This document shows positions 1-7,180 of a DNA stretch of 10,137 bases, one piece after another. The notes under the pieces are model-generated. The model searched no databases. It saw only the letters and a list, made by a program, of their open reading frames with translations, and had not been told where the DNA came from. The DNA comes from Eubacterium sp. Lineage in GTDB: Bacteria; Bacillota; Clostridia; Lachnospirales; Lachnospiraceae. The position numbers and the translations under genes are program-made. The DNA is taken from positions 1-10,137 of the forward strand of contig JALFIK010000079.1 in NCBI GenBank assembly GCA_022776205.1. Reading direction: 5' to 3'. Position 1 is the stretch's first letter, and every line of letters begins with the position of its first letter.

Positions 1-2
1 AG

Positions 3-53
3 AGAGCAAGTGAGCCATATCATGATGTGGAGGATGAAGAAGAATGCGAGTAG
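3..53 (+). CDS. C-terminal tail of an upstream gene, probably peptide deformylase (partial)
   Basis: An open frame enters from the left edge and ends at a TAG codon at 51-53, overlapping the start of fmt by 10 bases. The visible tail is 16 residues, very acidic, and ends HDVEDEEECE. Peptide deformylase normally precedes fmt in Firmicutes, and Lachnospiraceae deformylases commonly end in a short acidic tail with an HDV-like stretch, so def is the best guess. Deformylase removes the formyl group that Fmt adds to initiator methionine. No catalytic motif lies inside the window, so the identity rests on context and the tail. A competing frame ends at the TGA at 11-13 and cannot be excluded. Confidence 0.5.
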   Translation, partial: RASEPYHDVEDEEECE

Positions 54-994
54 TGTTCATGGGAACCCCGGATTTTGCGGTCCCGACTCTGGAAGCACTG
101 ATTAAAAACCATGAAGTAGTCGGGGTTGTCACCCAGCCTGATAAAAGGAAAGGAAGGGGAAAAGCCATGGCTTTTCCGCCGGTAAAAGAAAAGGCGCTCG
201 AACATGGTATTCCTGTTTACCAGCCGGTAAGAGTCCGGGAAGAAAAATTTGTAAATACTTTGCGTAAACTTGCGCCGGAAGTGATTGTTGTTGCGGCTTT
301 TGGGCAGATTCTTCCGGAGAGCATTTTGAATCTTCCCAAATACGGATGTATTAATGTCCATGCTTCTCTTCTGCCAAAATATCGGGGGGCAGCTCCGATT
401 CAGTGGGCAGTCATTGACGGGGAGAAAGAGACTGGTGTTACGATTATGTATATGGAAAAGGGTCTGGATACGGGGGATATGATCGAGCATACCGTTGTTC
501 CGATTGCACCCAAGGAGACGGGAGAGTCCCTCCATGATAAACTGGCAGCAGCCGGAGGTCCCTTGTTACTGGATGCTCTTGCCAGGCTGGAAGCCGGAAC
601 GGCAGTGCGCATACCGCAGAAAGAGGAAGACAGCTGTTATGCGAAGATGCTGACCAAAGAACTGGGAAACATTGACTGGAGGAAAGATGCCCTTTCCATT
701 GAACGGCTGATACGGGGATTAAATTCCTGGCCGAGTGCCTACACCACCTTTGCAGGAAAGACATTAAAAATCTGGGATGCGGATGTGGAAACCTCGAACC
801 CGGGAGAAAAAGTTCCGGAAAAAGTGCCGGGAACAATCGTAAAAGTGACCGGGGATGCGATATATGTACAGACGGGGAAAGGCATATTAAAACTGAACGA
901 AGTCCAGATGCAGGGGAAAAAGAGAATGGCAGTACGAGCTTTTCTTCTCGGACACAAGATCGAGCCTGGCACGATATTCGGAAAAGATGCCTGA
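44..994 (+). CDS. fmt: Methionyl-tRNA formyltransferase
   Basis: Transfers a formyl group from 10-formyl-tetrahydrofolate to methionyl-initiator-tRNA in the cytoplasm, producing the fMet-tRNA used for bacterial translation initiation. The 316-residue length is normal for the family. It opens with the family signature MRVVFMGTPDFA. The folate-binding/catalytic core is clear: N104-x-H106 within INVHASLLPKYRGAAP, and D142 in the LDTGD loop. The C-terminal OB-fold-like tRNA-binding domain covers roughly residues 205-310. The ATG at 44 is preferred because it gives the canonical N-terminus and has GGAGG at 29-33 ten bases upstream. The gene overlaps the preceding frame by 10 bases and is followed after 21 bases by rsmB, as expected for one transcript. 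No missing catalytic residue or frameshift is seen. Confidence 0.97.
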   Translation: MRVVFMGTPDFAVPTLEALIKNHEVVGVVTQPDKRKGRGKAMAFPPVKEKALEHGIPVYQPVRVREEKFVNTLRKLAPEVIVVAAFGQILPESILNLPKYGCINVHASLLPKYRGAAPIQWAVIDGEKETGVTIMYMEKGLDTGDMIEHTVVPIAPKETGESLHDKLAAAGGPLLLDALARLEAGTAVRIPQKEEDSCYAKMLTKELGNIDWRKDALSIERLIRGLNSWPSAYTTFAGKTLKIWDADVETSNPGEKVPEKVPGTIVKVTGDAIYVQTGKGILKLNEVQMQGKKRMAVRAFLLGHKIEPGTIFGKDA

Positions 995-1015
995 CGGAAA
1001 GGAACGGAACAGCAG

Positions 1016-2383
1016 ATGGCAAAAAGAGCAGATATGAGAGCGGCAGCTCTTGATACGCTGGTTGATATAGAAAGAAATAAGAAACTTTCCCACATTGCCA
1101 TTGGGGAGACCCTGATGCGCTATCAGTTTGCACAAAAAACAGACCGGGCATTTTATACCCGCCTTTGTGAAGGGGTAACAGAACAAAAGATTTATCTGGA
1201 TTATATACTGGATCATTTTTCCAAAACACCTGTAAAAAAATGCAAGCCGGTCATTCGCTGCCTTTTGCGGATGGGAGCTTATCAGATTCTGTTTATGGAA
1301 ACCAGAGATGCCGCTGCCTGTTCCGAGGCGGTAAATCTCGCAAAGAAGCGAGGATTTGGAAGACTTTCCGGTTTTGTTAATGGTGTTTTGCGCAGCCTGG
1401 TTCGGGGAAAAGATCAATTGCCTTTGCCGGATAAGGAAAAAGATTACCCGCAATATCTGAGCGTTCGGTATTCGGTACCTTTGTGGCTGACCCGACGGAT
1501 TATCTCCTGGTACGGGGAGGAAACGACAGAGAAAATTCTGGCTTCGTTTCTGGAAGCAAGACCTCTTACGATCCGGACGAATCTTTCCCAAATTTGTCCG
1601 GAGGTGCTGAAAAAGGATCTGGAAGCAGAAGGGGTTAAAGTGATGGAAGGAAATTATCTTTCCTATGCGTTCTCCCTTTCGGGAATTAATTCCCTGAACC
1701 GCCTTTCATCTTTTCGGAACGGTGCTTTTGCTGTACAGGATGAAAGTTCCCAGCTTGTTGTGGAAGTGGCGGACATTCGTGAAAATGACAGAATTCTTGA
1801 TGTGTGTGCCGCTCCCGGGGGAAAAACGTTTCATGCCGCAGATCTTCTCCGGGGTACCGGGGAAGTGATCGCCAGAGACCTTACAGAATATAAGACAGAA
1901 CTGATTGAAGAAAATAAAGAAAGAATGCATGCAGAGAATGTCAGAATTGAGCAGTGGGATGCACGGAAGGAAGATCCGGCTCTACTGGGGAAAATGGATA
2001 AGGTATTCGCTGATCTGCCCTGCAGTGGTCTTGGCATTATGGGAAGAAAAAATGATATCAAATACCAGATATCCGAAGAACAGCTTCATGATCTGGTATT
2101 GCTTCAAAGGGAAATTTTGTCTGTGGTCTGGCGTTATGTGAAACCGGGCGGAGAATTTCTGTTTTCAACCTGTACGATAAACAGGGAAGAAAATGAGGAA
2201 AATGTCCGCTGGATTGCAGAGAATACACCGCTGATTCCCATATCCATAGAGGAGAAGCTCCCGGATGTCCTGAAAAAAAGGACCGGAGAAAAGGGATATC
2301 TTCAGCTGATTCCCGGAGTGGATCATTGTGACGGATTTTTTATTTCGAAATTCAGAAGACCGGAGGAAGAAAAGTGGAAGTGA
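1016..2383 (+). CDS. rsmB: 16S rRNA (cytosine-967-C5)-methyltransferase RsmB
   Basis: SAM-dependent enzyme that methylates C5 of a cytosine in small-subunit rRNA (C967 in E. coli numbering). The 455 residues fit the family. Residues about 5-130 form the NusB-like RNA-binding domain, with the typical RAFYTRLCEGV and FVNGVLRSL stretches. The Rossmann methyltransferase follows from about 235. The SAM loop LDVCAAPGGK is at 261-270. DLPCSG (C336) is the conserved motif-IV cysteine, and STCTI (C386) carries the expected nucleophilic cysteine. The Leu in DLPCSG replaces the more usual Ala or Pro but should not affect catalysis. The start has a modest purine-rich site at 996-1003. The end overlaps rlmN by 10 bases, which suggests translational coupling. 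Firmicute genomes often place a zinc peptidase gene between fmt and rsmB; none is present here. Confidence 0.96.
   Translation: MAKRADMRAAALDTLVDIERNKKLSHIAIGETLMRYQFAQKTDRAFYTRLCEGVTEQKIYLDYILDHFSKTPVKKCKPVIRCLLRMGAYQILFMETRDAAACSEAVNLAKKRGFGRLSGFVNGVLRSLVRGKDQLPLPDKEKDYPQYLSVRYSVPLWLTRRIISWYGEETTEKILASFLEARPLTIRTNLSQICPEVLKKDLEAEGVKVMEGNYLSYAFSLSGINSLNRLSSFRNGAFAVQDESSQLVVEVADIRENDRILDVCAAPGGKTFHAADLLRGTGEVIARDLTEYKTELIEENKERMHAENVRIEQWDARKEDPALLGKMDKVFADLPCSGLGIMGRKNDIKYQISEEQLHDLVLLQREILSVVWRYVKPGGEFLFSTCTINREENEENVRWIAENTPLIPISIEEKLPDVLKKRTGEKGYLQLIPGVDHCDGFFISKFRRPEEEKWK
2362..2366 (+). promoter_or_regulatory. Ribosome binding site fixing the rlmN GTG start
   Basis: GGAGG lies inside the rsmB coding sequence, seven bases upstream of the GTG at 2374. 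A second in-frame GTG at 2380 would be 13 bases away, so 2374 is the better start. Ribosomes finishing rsmB would be in position to reinitiate on rlmN. Confidence 0.75.
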
Positions 2384-3426
2384 AATGGAATGATTTGAAA
2401 TCCATGACCCTGGAAGAACTGACGGAGGCGGTGGAAGAATCCGGAGAAAAAAAATTTCGGGCAAAACAGATTTACGGGTGGATCCATCAGAAGCTGATTC
2501 GCAAACCGGAAGAGATGACAAATGTCTCCCCGGGGATGATAAATAAGATAATAAAGGCTCATCCTTTCTACGGAGTGGAAGAAGTGGAACGTCTGGAATC
2601 GAAAATTGACGGGACACAGAAATTCCTGTTTTCTCTTCATGACGGAAATATTGTGGAGAGCGTTCTGATGAAATATCATCACGGCAATTCTGTCTGTATT
2701 TCTTCTCAGGCCGGATGCCGTATGGGATGCCGGTTTTGTGCATCAACCCTCCTGGGCCTTTCGAGAAATCTCTATCCGTCGGAGATGCTCGATCAGATTT
2801 ATGCGATACAAAGAGCAACGGGGGAAAGAGTGTCCCATGTGGTTGTGATGGGAACCGGAGAGCCGTTTGATAATTTTGATGCACTCTCCCGGATGATTCG
2901 GATTTTATGTTCTCCGGAGGGGTTAAACATCGGACATCGGAATATCACGGTATCCACCTGCGGAATCGTTCCAAAAATCTACGAATTTTCGGATACCAAT
3001 CCTCAGATTACCCTCGCGATTTCTCTTCATGCGCCAAATGATGAGATGAGAAAACAGCTGATGCCTGTTGCAAACCGTTATTCCATGGAAGAACTGATGG
3101 AGGCGGCGCGGTATTATACAAACACAACGGGACGTCGCATTACTTTTGAGTATAGTCTGGTAAACGGGGTAAACGACAGAAAAGAACATGCCATGGAACT
3201 GATTTCCCGGGTGAAGGGGATGAACTGTCATATAAACCTCATTCCGGTAAATCCGATCAAAGAAAGAGATTATAAGCAGTCGACACAAAATAATGTGGCG
3301 GCATTTAAAAATATATTGGAAAAACATCACATACAGGTCACTGTCCGGCGGGAAATGGGACGGGATATCCAGGCAGCGTGCGGACAACTTCGAAAAAGTT
3401 ATAAAGAAAGGAGTGGAAATGTATGA
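2374..3426 (+). CDS. rlmN: Dual-specificity 23S rRNA/tRNA adenine-C2 methyltransferase RlmN
   Basis: Radical-SAM enzyme that methylates C2 of A2503 in 23S rRNA and, in many bacteria, of A37 in a subset of tRNAs. It acts by a ping-pong mechanism through a methylcysteine. The 350-residue length is typical. The 4Fe-4S ligands are C115, C119 and C122 in the CRMGCRFC motif. C108 (in VCISSQ) and C336 (in DIQAACGQLR) match the two additional conserved cysteines, C336 being the one that carries the methyl group in the E. coli enzyme. The GEPFDN motif at 162-167 and SLHAPND at 217-223 are also diagnostic. The tandem DIQAACGQL ending separates it from Cfr, but Cfr-type activity cannot be judged by motif alone. 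It starts with GTG, overlaps rsmB by 10 bases, and overlaps prpC by 4 bases (ATGA). Confidence 0.96.
   Translation: MEVKWNDLKSMTLEELTEAVEESGEKKFRAKQIYGWIHQKLIRKPEEMTNVSPGMINKIIKAHPFYGVEEVERLESKIDGTQKFLFSLHDGNIVESVLMKYHHGNSVCISSQAGCRMGCRFCASTLLGLSRNLYPSEMLDQIYAIQRATGERVSHVVVMGTGEPFDNFDALSRMIRILCSPEGLNIGHRNITVSTCGIVPKIYEFSDTNPQITLAISLHAPNDEMRKQLMPVANRYSMEELMEAARYYTNTTGRRITFEYSLVNGVNDRKEHAMELISRVKGMNCHINLIPVNPIKERDYKQSTQNNVAAFKNILEKHHIQVTVRREMGRDIQAACGQLRKSYKERSGNV
3407..3413 (+). promoter_or_regulatory. Ribosome binding site of prpC
   Basis: AAAGGAG near the 3' end of rlmN lies nine bases before the ATG at 3423. An ATG at 3419 is closer but opens a different, short frame without PP2C similarity, so the 3423 start is used. 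Confidence 0.7.
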
Positions 3427-4154
3427 TATCTTTTGGGATGACAGACATCGGCAGGAAGAGAAAAGTCAACCAGGATTATCTGTTTTACTCTGATGAACCG
3501 GTGGGATGTTTCCCGAATCTGTATATTGTCGCAGATGGAATGGGGGGACATAAAGCCGGAGATAAAGCTTCTTCCTGTGCAGTGAACCGTTTTGTAAAAC
3601 TGGCAGGAAAAGAAAAAAATGAAATGCCTTTTCTGGTAATGGAACGTCTTTTAAAAGAGGTAAACAGGGAAATTTATGAACTTTCCTGTGGAGATGTCCG
3701 GTATTCCGGAATGGGTACAACTTTTGTTGCAGCAACTGTCGTGGATAATAAGGCATATGTCATGAATGTGGGAGACAGCCGGCTTTATTATTTTGATGGC
3801 ACTCTCCGACAGGTTACCATGGATCACTCTCTTGTGGAAGAACTGGTGCGGGCCGGGGAACTTGACCGGACAGAAAGCAGAAATCATCCCCAGAAAAACA
3901 TCATTACGAAAGCCGTAGGAGTAGATCCGGAAATCACACCAGATTTCTTTATGGTGGAGATGGAAGAAAACAGTCGGCTTTCGCTTTGCTCTGACGGACT
4001 TACCAATATGGTAGAGGATTCTTTGGTCCGGGAAATTTTGAATACAGGGAAGACAGAAGAAGAACAGGTGCAGCGGTGTATTGAGGAAGCTCTGTTTTAC
4101 GGAGGCCTTGATAACATTGCAGTTGTGATTGCCCGATATGAACGTAGGAGGTGA
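3423..4154 (+). CDS. prpC: PP2C-family (PPM) protein serine/threonine phosphatase
   Basis: Metal-dependent phosphatase that removes phosphate from Ser/Thr residues, including those placed by the partner kinase PrkC encoded next. It is called PrpC in B. subtilis and Stp in staphylococci and streptococci. The 243 residues are the usual size for the stand-alone bacterial form; no membrane segment or signal peptide is seen, so it should be cytoplasmic. PP2C motifs run in order: RKVNQD with D18, VADGMGGH with D38 and G39, GMGTT at 96-100, VGDSRLYY with D118, LSLCSDGL with D191, and GGLDNIAV with D230. These supply the metal-binding aspartates, so the enzyme looks active. It starts inside the rlmN stop (ATGA), so its translation is likely coupled to rlmN. 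It ends five bases before the preferred prkC start. Confidence 0.95.
   Translation: MISFGMTDIGRKRKVNQDYLFYSDEPVGCFPNLYIVADGMGGHKAGDKASSCAVNRFVKLAGKEKNEMPFLVMERLLKEVNREIYELSCGDVRYSGMGTTFVAATVVDNKAYVMNVGDSRLYYFDGTLRQVTMDHSLVEELVRAGELDRTESRNHPQKNIITKAVGVDPEITPDFFMVEMEENSRLSLCSDGLTNMVEDSLVREILNTGKTEEEQVQRCIEEALFYGGLDNIAVVIARYERRR
4146..4151 (+). promoter_or_regulatory. Ribosome binding site deciding the prkC start
   Basis: AGGAGG spans the last codons of prpC. It is eight bases before the GTG at 4160. A GTG at 4151 begins on the last base of the site itself and therefore could not use it. This favours 4160 as the kinase start. Confidence 0.75.
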
Positions 4155-4159
4155 GAACA

Positions 4160-6226
4160 GTGCTGCAGACAGGAACGCTATTAGGCGGAAGATATGAAAT
4201 ACTTGAACATATTGGCTCCGGAGGAATGGCGGATGTATACAAGGCGAAATGCCATAAGCTGAACCGGTTTGTTGCAATAAAAGTGTTGCGCCAGGAATAT
4301 TGTGATAACGACAGTTTTGTGCGGAAGTTTACCAGAGAAGCCCAGTCTACGGCCGGACTGATTCATCCCAATATTGTAAATATTTATGATGCGGGGAATG
4401 AAAATGGGATTCATTACATTGTGATGGAACTTGTGGAAGGCATGACTCTGAAACGCTATATTCGCCGCTACGGAAGACTTAGCGCAAGAGAGACCGTGGA
4501 TTTTGCCATCCAGATTGCGAGCGGACTTCAGGCTGCTCACGAACACCATATTATTCACAGAGATATAAAACCGCAAAATATCCTCGTCACAGAAAGCGGC
4601 AACGTGAAAGTGACAGATTTTGGAATCGCAAAGGCAGCTACGGGAGATACAATCTCATCGAGTGCCATGGGATCGGTCCGCTATCTGTCTCCGGAACAGG
4701 CCCGGGGTGGTTATGCGGATGAGAGAAGTGACCTTTACTCCCTTGGTATCACAATCTATGAGATGGCAACGGGGAAAGTACCTTTTGACGGCGAAAATTC
4801 TGTTGCCATTGCACTCATGCACCTTAAGGATGAAGTGACACCGCCACGCTGTTATTTCCCGGATATTCCGGCAAGCCTGGAAAAAATCATCTTGAAATGT
4901 ACCATGAAACAACCGGAACAGCGATATCAAAGTGCTGCGGAACTCATCATAGATTTGCAAAAAGTTTTTCTCTCTCCAGATGGGGAATATGTTTATGTGA
5001 ACCCATTAATGGATGATTCACCGACGATTCAGAGAAACAGGGATGAGATTGAAAAGGTCAAGACACTTTCCCAGAATGAAAATCAGTCAAAGCAGGAAAA
5101 GAATTACTATAAAGATGAGGACAAGGAAGAGGAAGATTATCAGGATGATGAATCAATGAATCCGAAGATGGAAAAAATGATTCTTGTAGTGACGATCTTT
5201 TTCGGAGTCTTTGTTGCATGTGTTGTCTTTTATCTCGTAGGAAATTCCCTGCATCTGTTTCAGTCTGCCGGAGGGACAACGCAGGTAACGGACAGCAGGA
5301 GGACGGAGAGTACGACGGCGACGGAAAAAACGGCCGAAAAGGTCAGAATTCCTAAACTCCTTGATCTTACAAAAGACAAGGCACAGGCAGAAATCAATGC
5401 CCTTTCCCTGAAGGCAGAATTTGTCTATGATGAGGGAGCCGATATGACAGACCCGGCGCTTGTCGTTGTAAAACAGGGGTATCCGCAGGGGACCTCGATT
5501 CCTGTCGGTTCCACGGTAAAACTGACTCTTGGCAAAAAAGAGGAAACCACGACGCAGGCAAAACGTGTGGAAGTGCCGGCACTTGTAAATTATAAGGAAA
5601 AGAAAGCAGAAAACACACTGCTAAAGGCGGGCCTTAAAGTCCGCAAAGCATATGCCACAAGTGATACGGTTAAGGAAGGCTATGTCATTAAACAGAGCCC
5701 GAAGGGCGGAAGTGTCGTAGAAAGTGGTTTCACAGTGACAATTACCATCAGTAAGGGGCTTGAAAAGGTACCTGTGCCTTCGCTGATCGGACTTTCCCAG
5801 AGTGCCGCAGAACGGGAACTGAATAATGTCGGTTTAAAACTTGGTTCGGTTACCAGTGATTACAGTGGAGAAGTTGGAGTGGGCGATGTGATTTCCCAGG
5901 GGATTGATTCAGGAACTTCAGTTGATAAGGGAACCAAAGTTCCGATTGTCATTAGTCTGGGGGAACAGGAAAGCTACCGGTATGAGGGCAATGTTCTCAT
6001 TGATGCCCACCCGTTTGAGGAAGGCAGTTCCGGGAAAGTAAAATTAGTTTTAAAACAGGATTCCTGGAAGAGTACGATTTATTCCAGAAATAATGCAGAT
6101 AATGATGACTTTCCGCTGGACGTGACATTCGAAGGAGACAGGGAAGGAAATGGTACCGTGATCATGTATGTGAATGGACAGGAATATGGAAGTTATGATG
6201 TGAATTTAAGTGCAATTGCAGATTGA
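4160..6226 (+). CDS. prkC: Membrane-anchored PASTA-domain serine/threonine protein kinase
   Basis: Receptor-type Ser/Thr kinase that in Firmicutes senses cell-wall fragments or lipid II through extracellular PASTA repeats and phosphorylates cytoplasmic targets. With the GTG at 4160 it has 688 residues; an upstream GTG at 4151 would add three. The kinase domain is complete: glycine loop IGSGGMADV at 18-26, K41 in VAIK, helix-C E60, HRDIKPQN with D135, DFG at 153-155, and SPEQARGG at about 177-184. It is an RD kinase, and its activation loop is rich in Thr/Ser (161-172), so autophosphorylation is expected. An acidic linker covers about 315-334, followed by one transmembrane segment at about 340-362. 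Three PASTA repeats follow at about 394-458, 468-533 and 535-601. Residues 602-688 form a predicted beta-rich extension resembling an Ig-like cap. The cognate phosphatase lies immediately upstream. Confidence 0.95.
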   Translation: MLQTGTLLGGRYEILEHIGSGGMADVYKAKCHKLNRFVAIKVLRQEYCDNDSFVRKFTREAQSTAGLIHPNIVNIYDAGNENGIHYIVMELVEGMTLKRYIRRYGRLSARETVDFAIQIASGLQAAHEHHIIHRDIKPQNILVTESGNVKVTDFGIAKAATGDTISSSAMGSVRYLSPEQARGGYADERSDLYSLGITIYEMATGKVPFDGENSVAIALMHLKDEVTPPRCYFPDIPASLEKIILKCTMKQPEQRYQSAAELIIDLQKVFLSPDGEYVYVNPLMDDSPTIQRNRDEIEKVKTLSQNENQSKQEKNYYKDEDKEEEDYQDDESMNPKMEKMILVVTIFFGVFVACVVFYLVGNSLHLFQSAGGTTQVTDSRRTESTTATEKTAEKVRIPKLLDLTKDKAQAEINALSLKAEFVYDEGADMTDPALVVVKQGYPQGTSIPVGSTVKLTLGKKEETTTQAKRVEVPALVNYKEKKAENTLLKAGLKVRKAYATSDTVKEGYVIKQSPKGGSVVESGFTVTITISKGLEKVPVPSLIGLSQSAAERELNNVGLKLGSVTSDYSGEVGVGDVISQGIDSGTSVDKGTKVPIVISLGEQESYRYEGNVLIDAHPFEEGSSGKVKLVLKQDSWKSTIYSRNNADNDDFPLDVTFEGDREGNGTVIMYVNGQEYGSYDVNLSAIAD

Positions 6227-6235
6227 TATGCAAGA

Positions 6236-6265
6236 AACATGGGGTGCCGCAAAGCATCCCATGTT
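6236..6265 (+). other. 12-bp hairpin between prkC and rsgA
   Basis: Left arm AACATGGGGTGC (6236-6247), loop CGCAAA (6248-6253) and right arm GCATCCCATGTT (6254-6265) pair along all 12 positions, with one G-U wobble. It lies 9 bases after the prkC stop codon and ends 8 bases before the rsgA ribosome binding site. There is no T-run after the stem (AAATTTACGG follows), so it is not a standard Rho-independent terminator. It could be an RNA-processing or stability element, or a weak attenuator; that role is inferred. Confidence 0.6.
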
Positions 6266-6273
6266 AAATTTAC

Positions 6274-6278
6274 GGAGG
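6274..6278 (+). promoter_or_regulatory. Ribosome binding site deciding the rsgA start
   Basis: GGAGG is five bases before the ATG at 6284, which begins MTGKIVKGIGG, the family's usual N-terminus. An in-frame ATG at 6239 would add 15 residues but lies within the hairpin's left arm and has no binding site, so it is probably not used. Confidence 0.8.
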
Positions 6279-6283
6279 AAAGA

Positions 6284-7162
6284 ATGACGGGAAAAATTGT
6301 GAAAGGCATCGGGGGATTCTATTATGTTTATGTAGAAGAAGATGGTCTGTATGAATGCCGTGCCAGAGGGATTTTCAGGAATAAGAAAATGAAGCCCTGT
6401 GTGGGTGATGTCGTTGAAATTGATATTCTTTCTGAGACAGAAAAAACAGGGAATCTGATTTCCATTCATAAAAGAAAGAATCAGCTTGTCCGGCCGTTTG
6501 CGGCCAACATCGATCAGGCAATGGTGATTTTTGCCATGCATGAACCTGAGCCGGATTATCATTTGCTGAATCGTTTTTTGATCACGATGGAACAGCAGGA
6601 CATTCCGGTAATTCTATGTTTTAATAAGACAGATCTGGCTTCGGAAGAAGAAATTTATAAAATAAAACTGGATTATGAAAACAGCGGGTGTGAAGTCTGT
6701 TTTCTGTCGGCCCTTCGGCAGGAGGGAATATCTGAGGTTGAAAGCCTTTTAACTGGAAAGACGACAATTCTTGCAGGCCCTTCCGGTGTGGGGAAGTCTT
6801 CAACGCTAAACGGTATCAGCAAAAAGTGGCAAATGGAAACCGGAGCGGTCAGTGAGAAAATAAAGCGGGGACGTCATACGACAAGACATTCTGAGCTATT
6901 TTATGTGGGACCGGATACCTACCTGATGGATACACCGGGTTTTAGTTCCCTTTATCTTGAAAATGTTGAAAAAGAAGATCTTAAATACTATTTTCCGGAA
7001 TTTGCACCCTATGAACATACCTGTAGATTTCACGGATGCAGCCATATTCATGAGCCGGGCTGTGAGGTGAAAAAAGCTCTGGAAGAAGGAAAAATCAGTA
7101 AAATGAGATATGATGATTACTGCCTGTTTTATGAGGAACTGGCACAGCAGAAAAAATGGTAA
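6284..7162 (+). CDS. rsgA: Ribosome small-subunit biogenesis GTPase RsgA (CpgA/YloQ type)
   Basis: Circularly permuted GTPase that binds the 30S subunit late in assembly and is released on GTP hydrolysis. In B. subtilis the orthologue CpgA also influences cell shape and envelope. With the ATG at 6284 it has 292 residues, the normal size. An OB-fold covers about 1-70. The permuted G motifs follow: NKTD at 114-117 (G4), the P-loop GPSGVGKS at 165-172 (G1), switch I RGRHTTRH at 195-202 (G2), and DTPG at 216-219 (G3). The C-terminal zinc site is C247-x4-C252-x-H254-x5-C260. All key residues are present. It follows prkC after 57 bases that contain a hairpin. In B. subtilis CpgA is a PrkC substrate, and a matching threonine (T160) appears to be present here. 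Confidence 0.96.
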   Translation: MTGKIVKGIGGFYYVYVEEDGLYECRARGIFRNKKMKPCVGDVVEIDILSETEKTGNLISIHKRKNQLVRPFAANIDQAMVIFAMHEPEPDYHLLNRFLITMEQQDIPVILCFNKTDLASEEEIYKIKLDYENSGCEVCFLSALRQEGISEVESLLTGKTTILAGPSGVGKSSTLNGISKKWQMETGAVSEKIKRGRHTTRHSELFYVGPDTYLMDTPGFSSLYLENVEKEDLKYYFPEFAPYEHTCRFHGCSHIHEPGCEVKKALEEGKISKMRYDDYCLFYEELAQQKKW

Positions 7163-7180
7163 AAACAGGAGCAAAAGAGC

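Noticed and set aside
444..1229. A 261-codon open frame antisense to fmt and the start of rsmB
   Set aside because: It lies wholly opposite two well-supported genes, has Ser/Pro/Leu-rich composition typical of a complement shadow, and has no recognisable motif or convincing start site.
2165..2884. A 239-codon antisense open frame over the rsmB-rlmN junction
   Set aside because: The opposite strand carries catalytic motifs of both methyltransferases. The antisense product has no domain and is rich in Ser, Pro, Arg and His, as expected for a shadow.
3651..4277. A 208-codon antisense open frame over prpC and the start of prkC
   Set aside because: It spans two motif-complete genes on the other strand, and its translation resembles no known family.
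5342..5962. DNA-level repeats in the extracellular part of prkC
   Set aside because: The repetition is at protein level only (three PASTA units). The units have diverged and show no direct DNA repeat suggesting recent duplication.
6236..6265. The hairpin after prkC as a Rho-independent terminator
   Set aside because: The stem is strong, but no T-run follows it, and rsgA and thiN continue on the same strand with short spacing and no clear promoter.
7163..7180. Possible TPP riboswitch upstream of thiN
   Set aside because: The gap is only 18 bases, far too small for a THI-box aptamer, and no such conserved core is visible in the end of rsgA.
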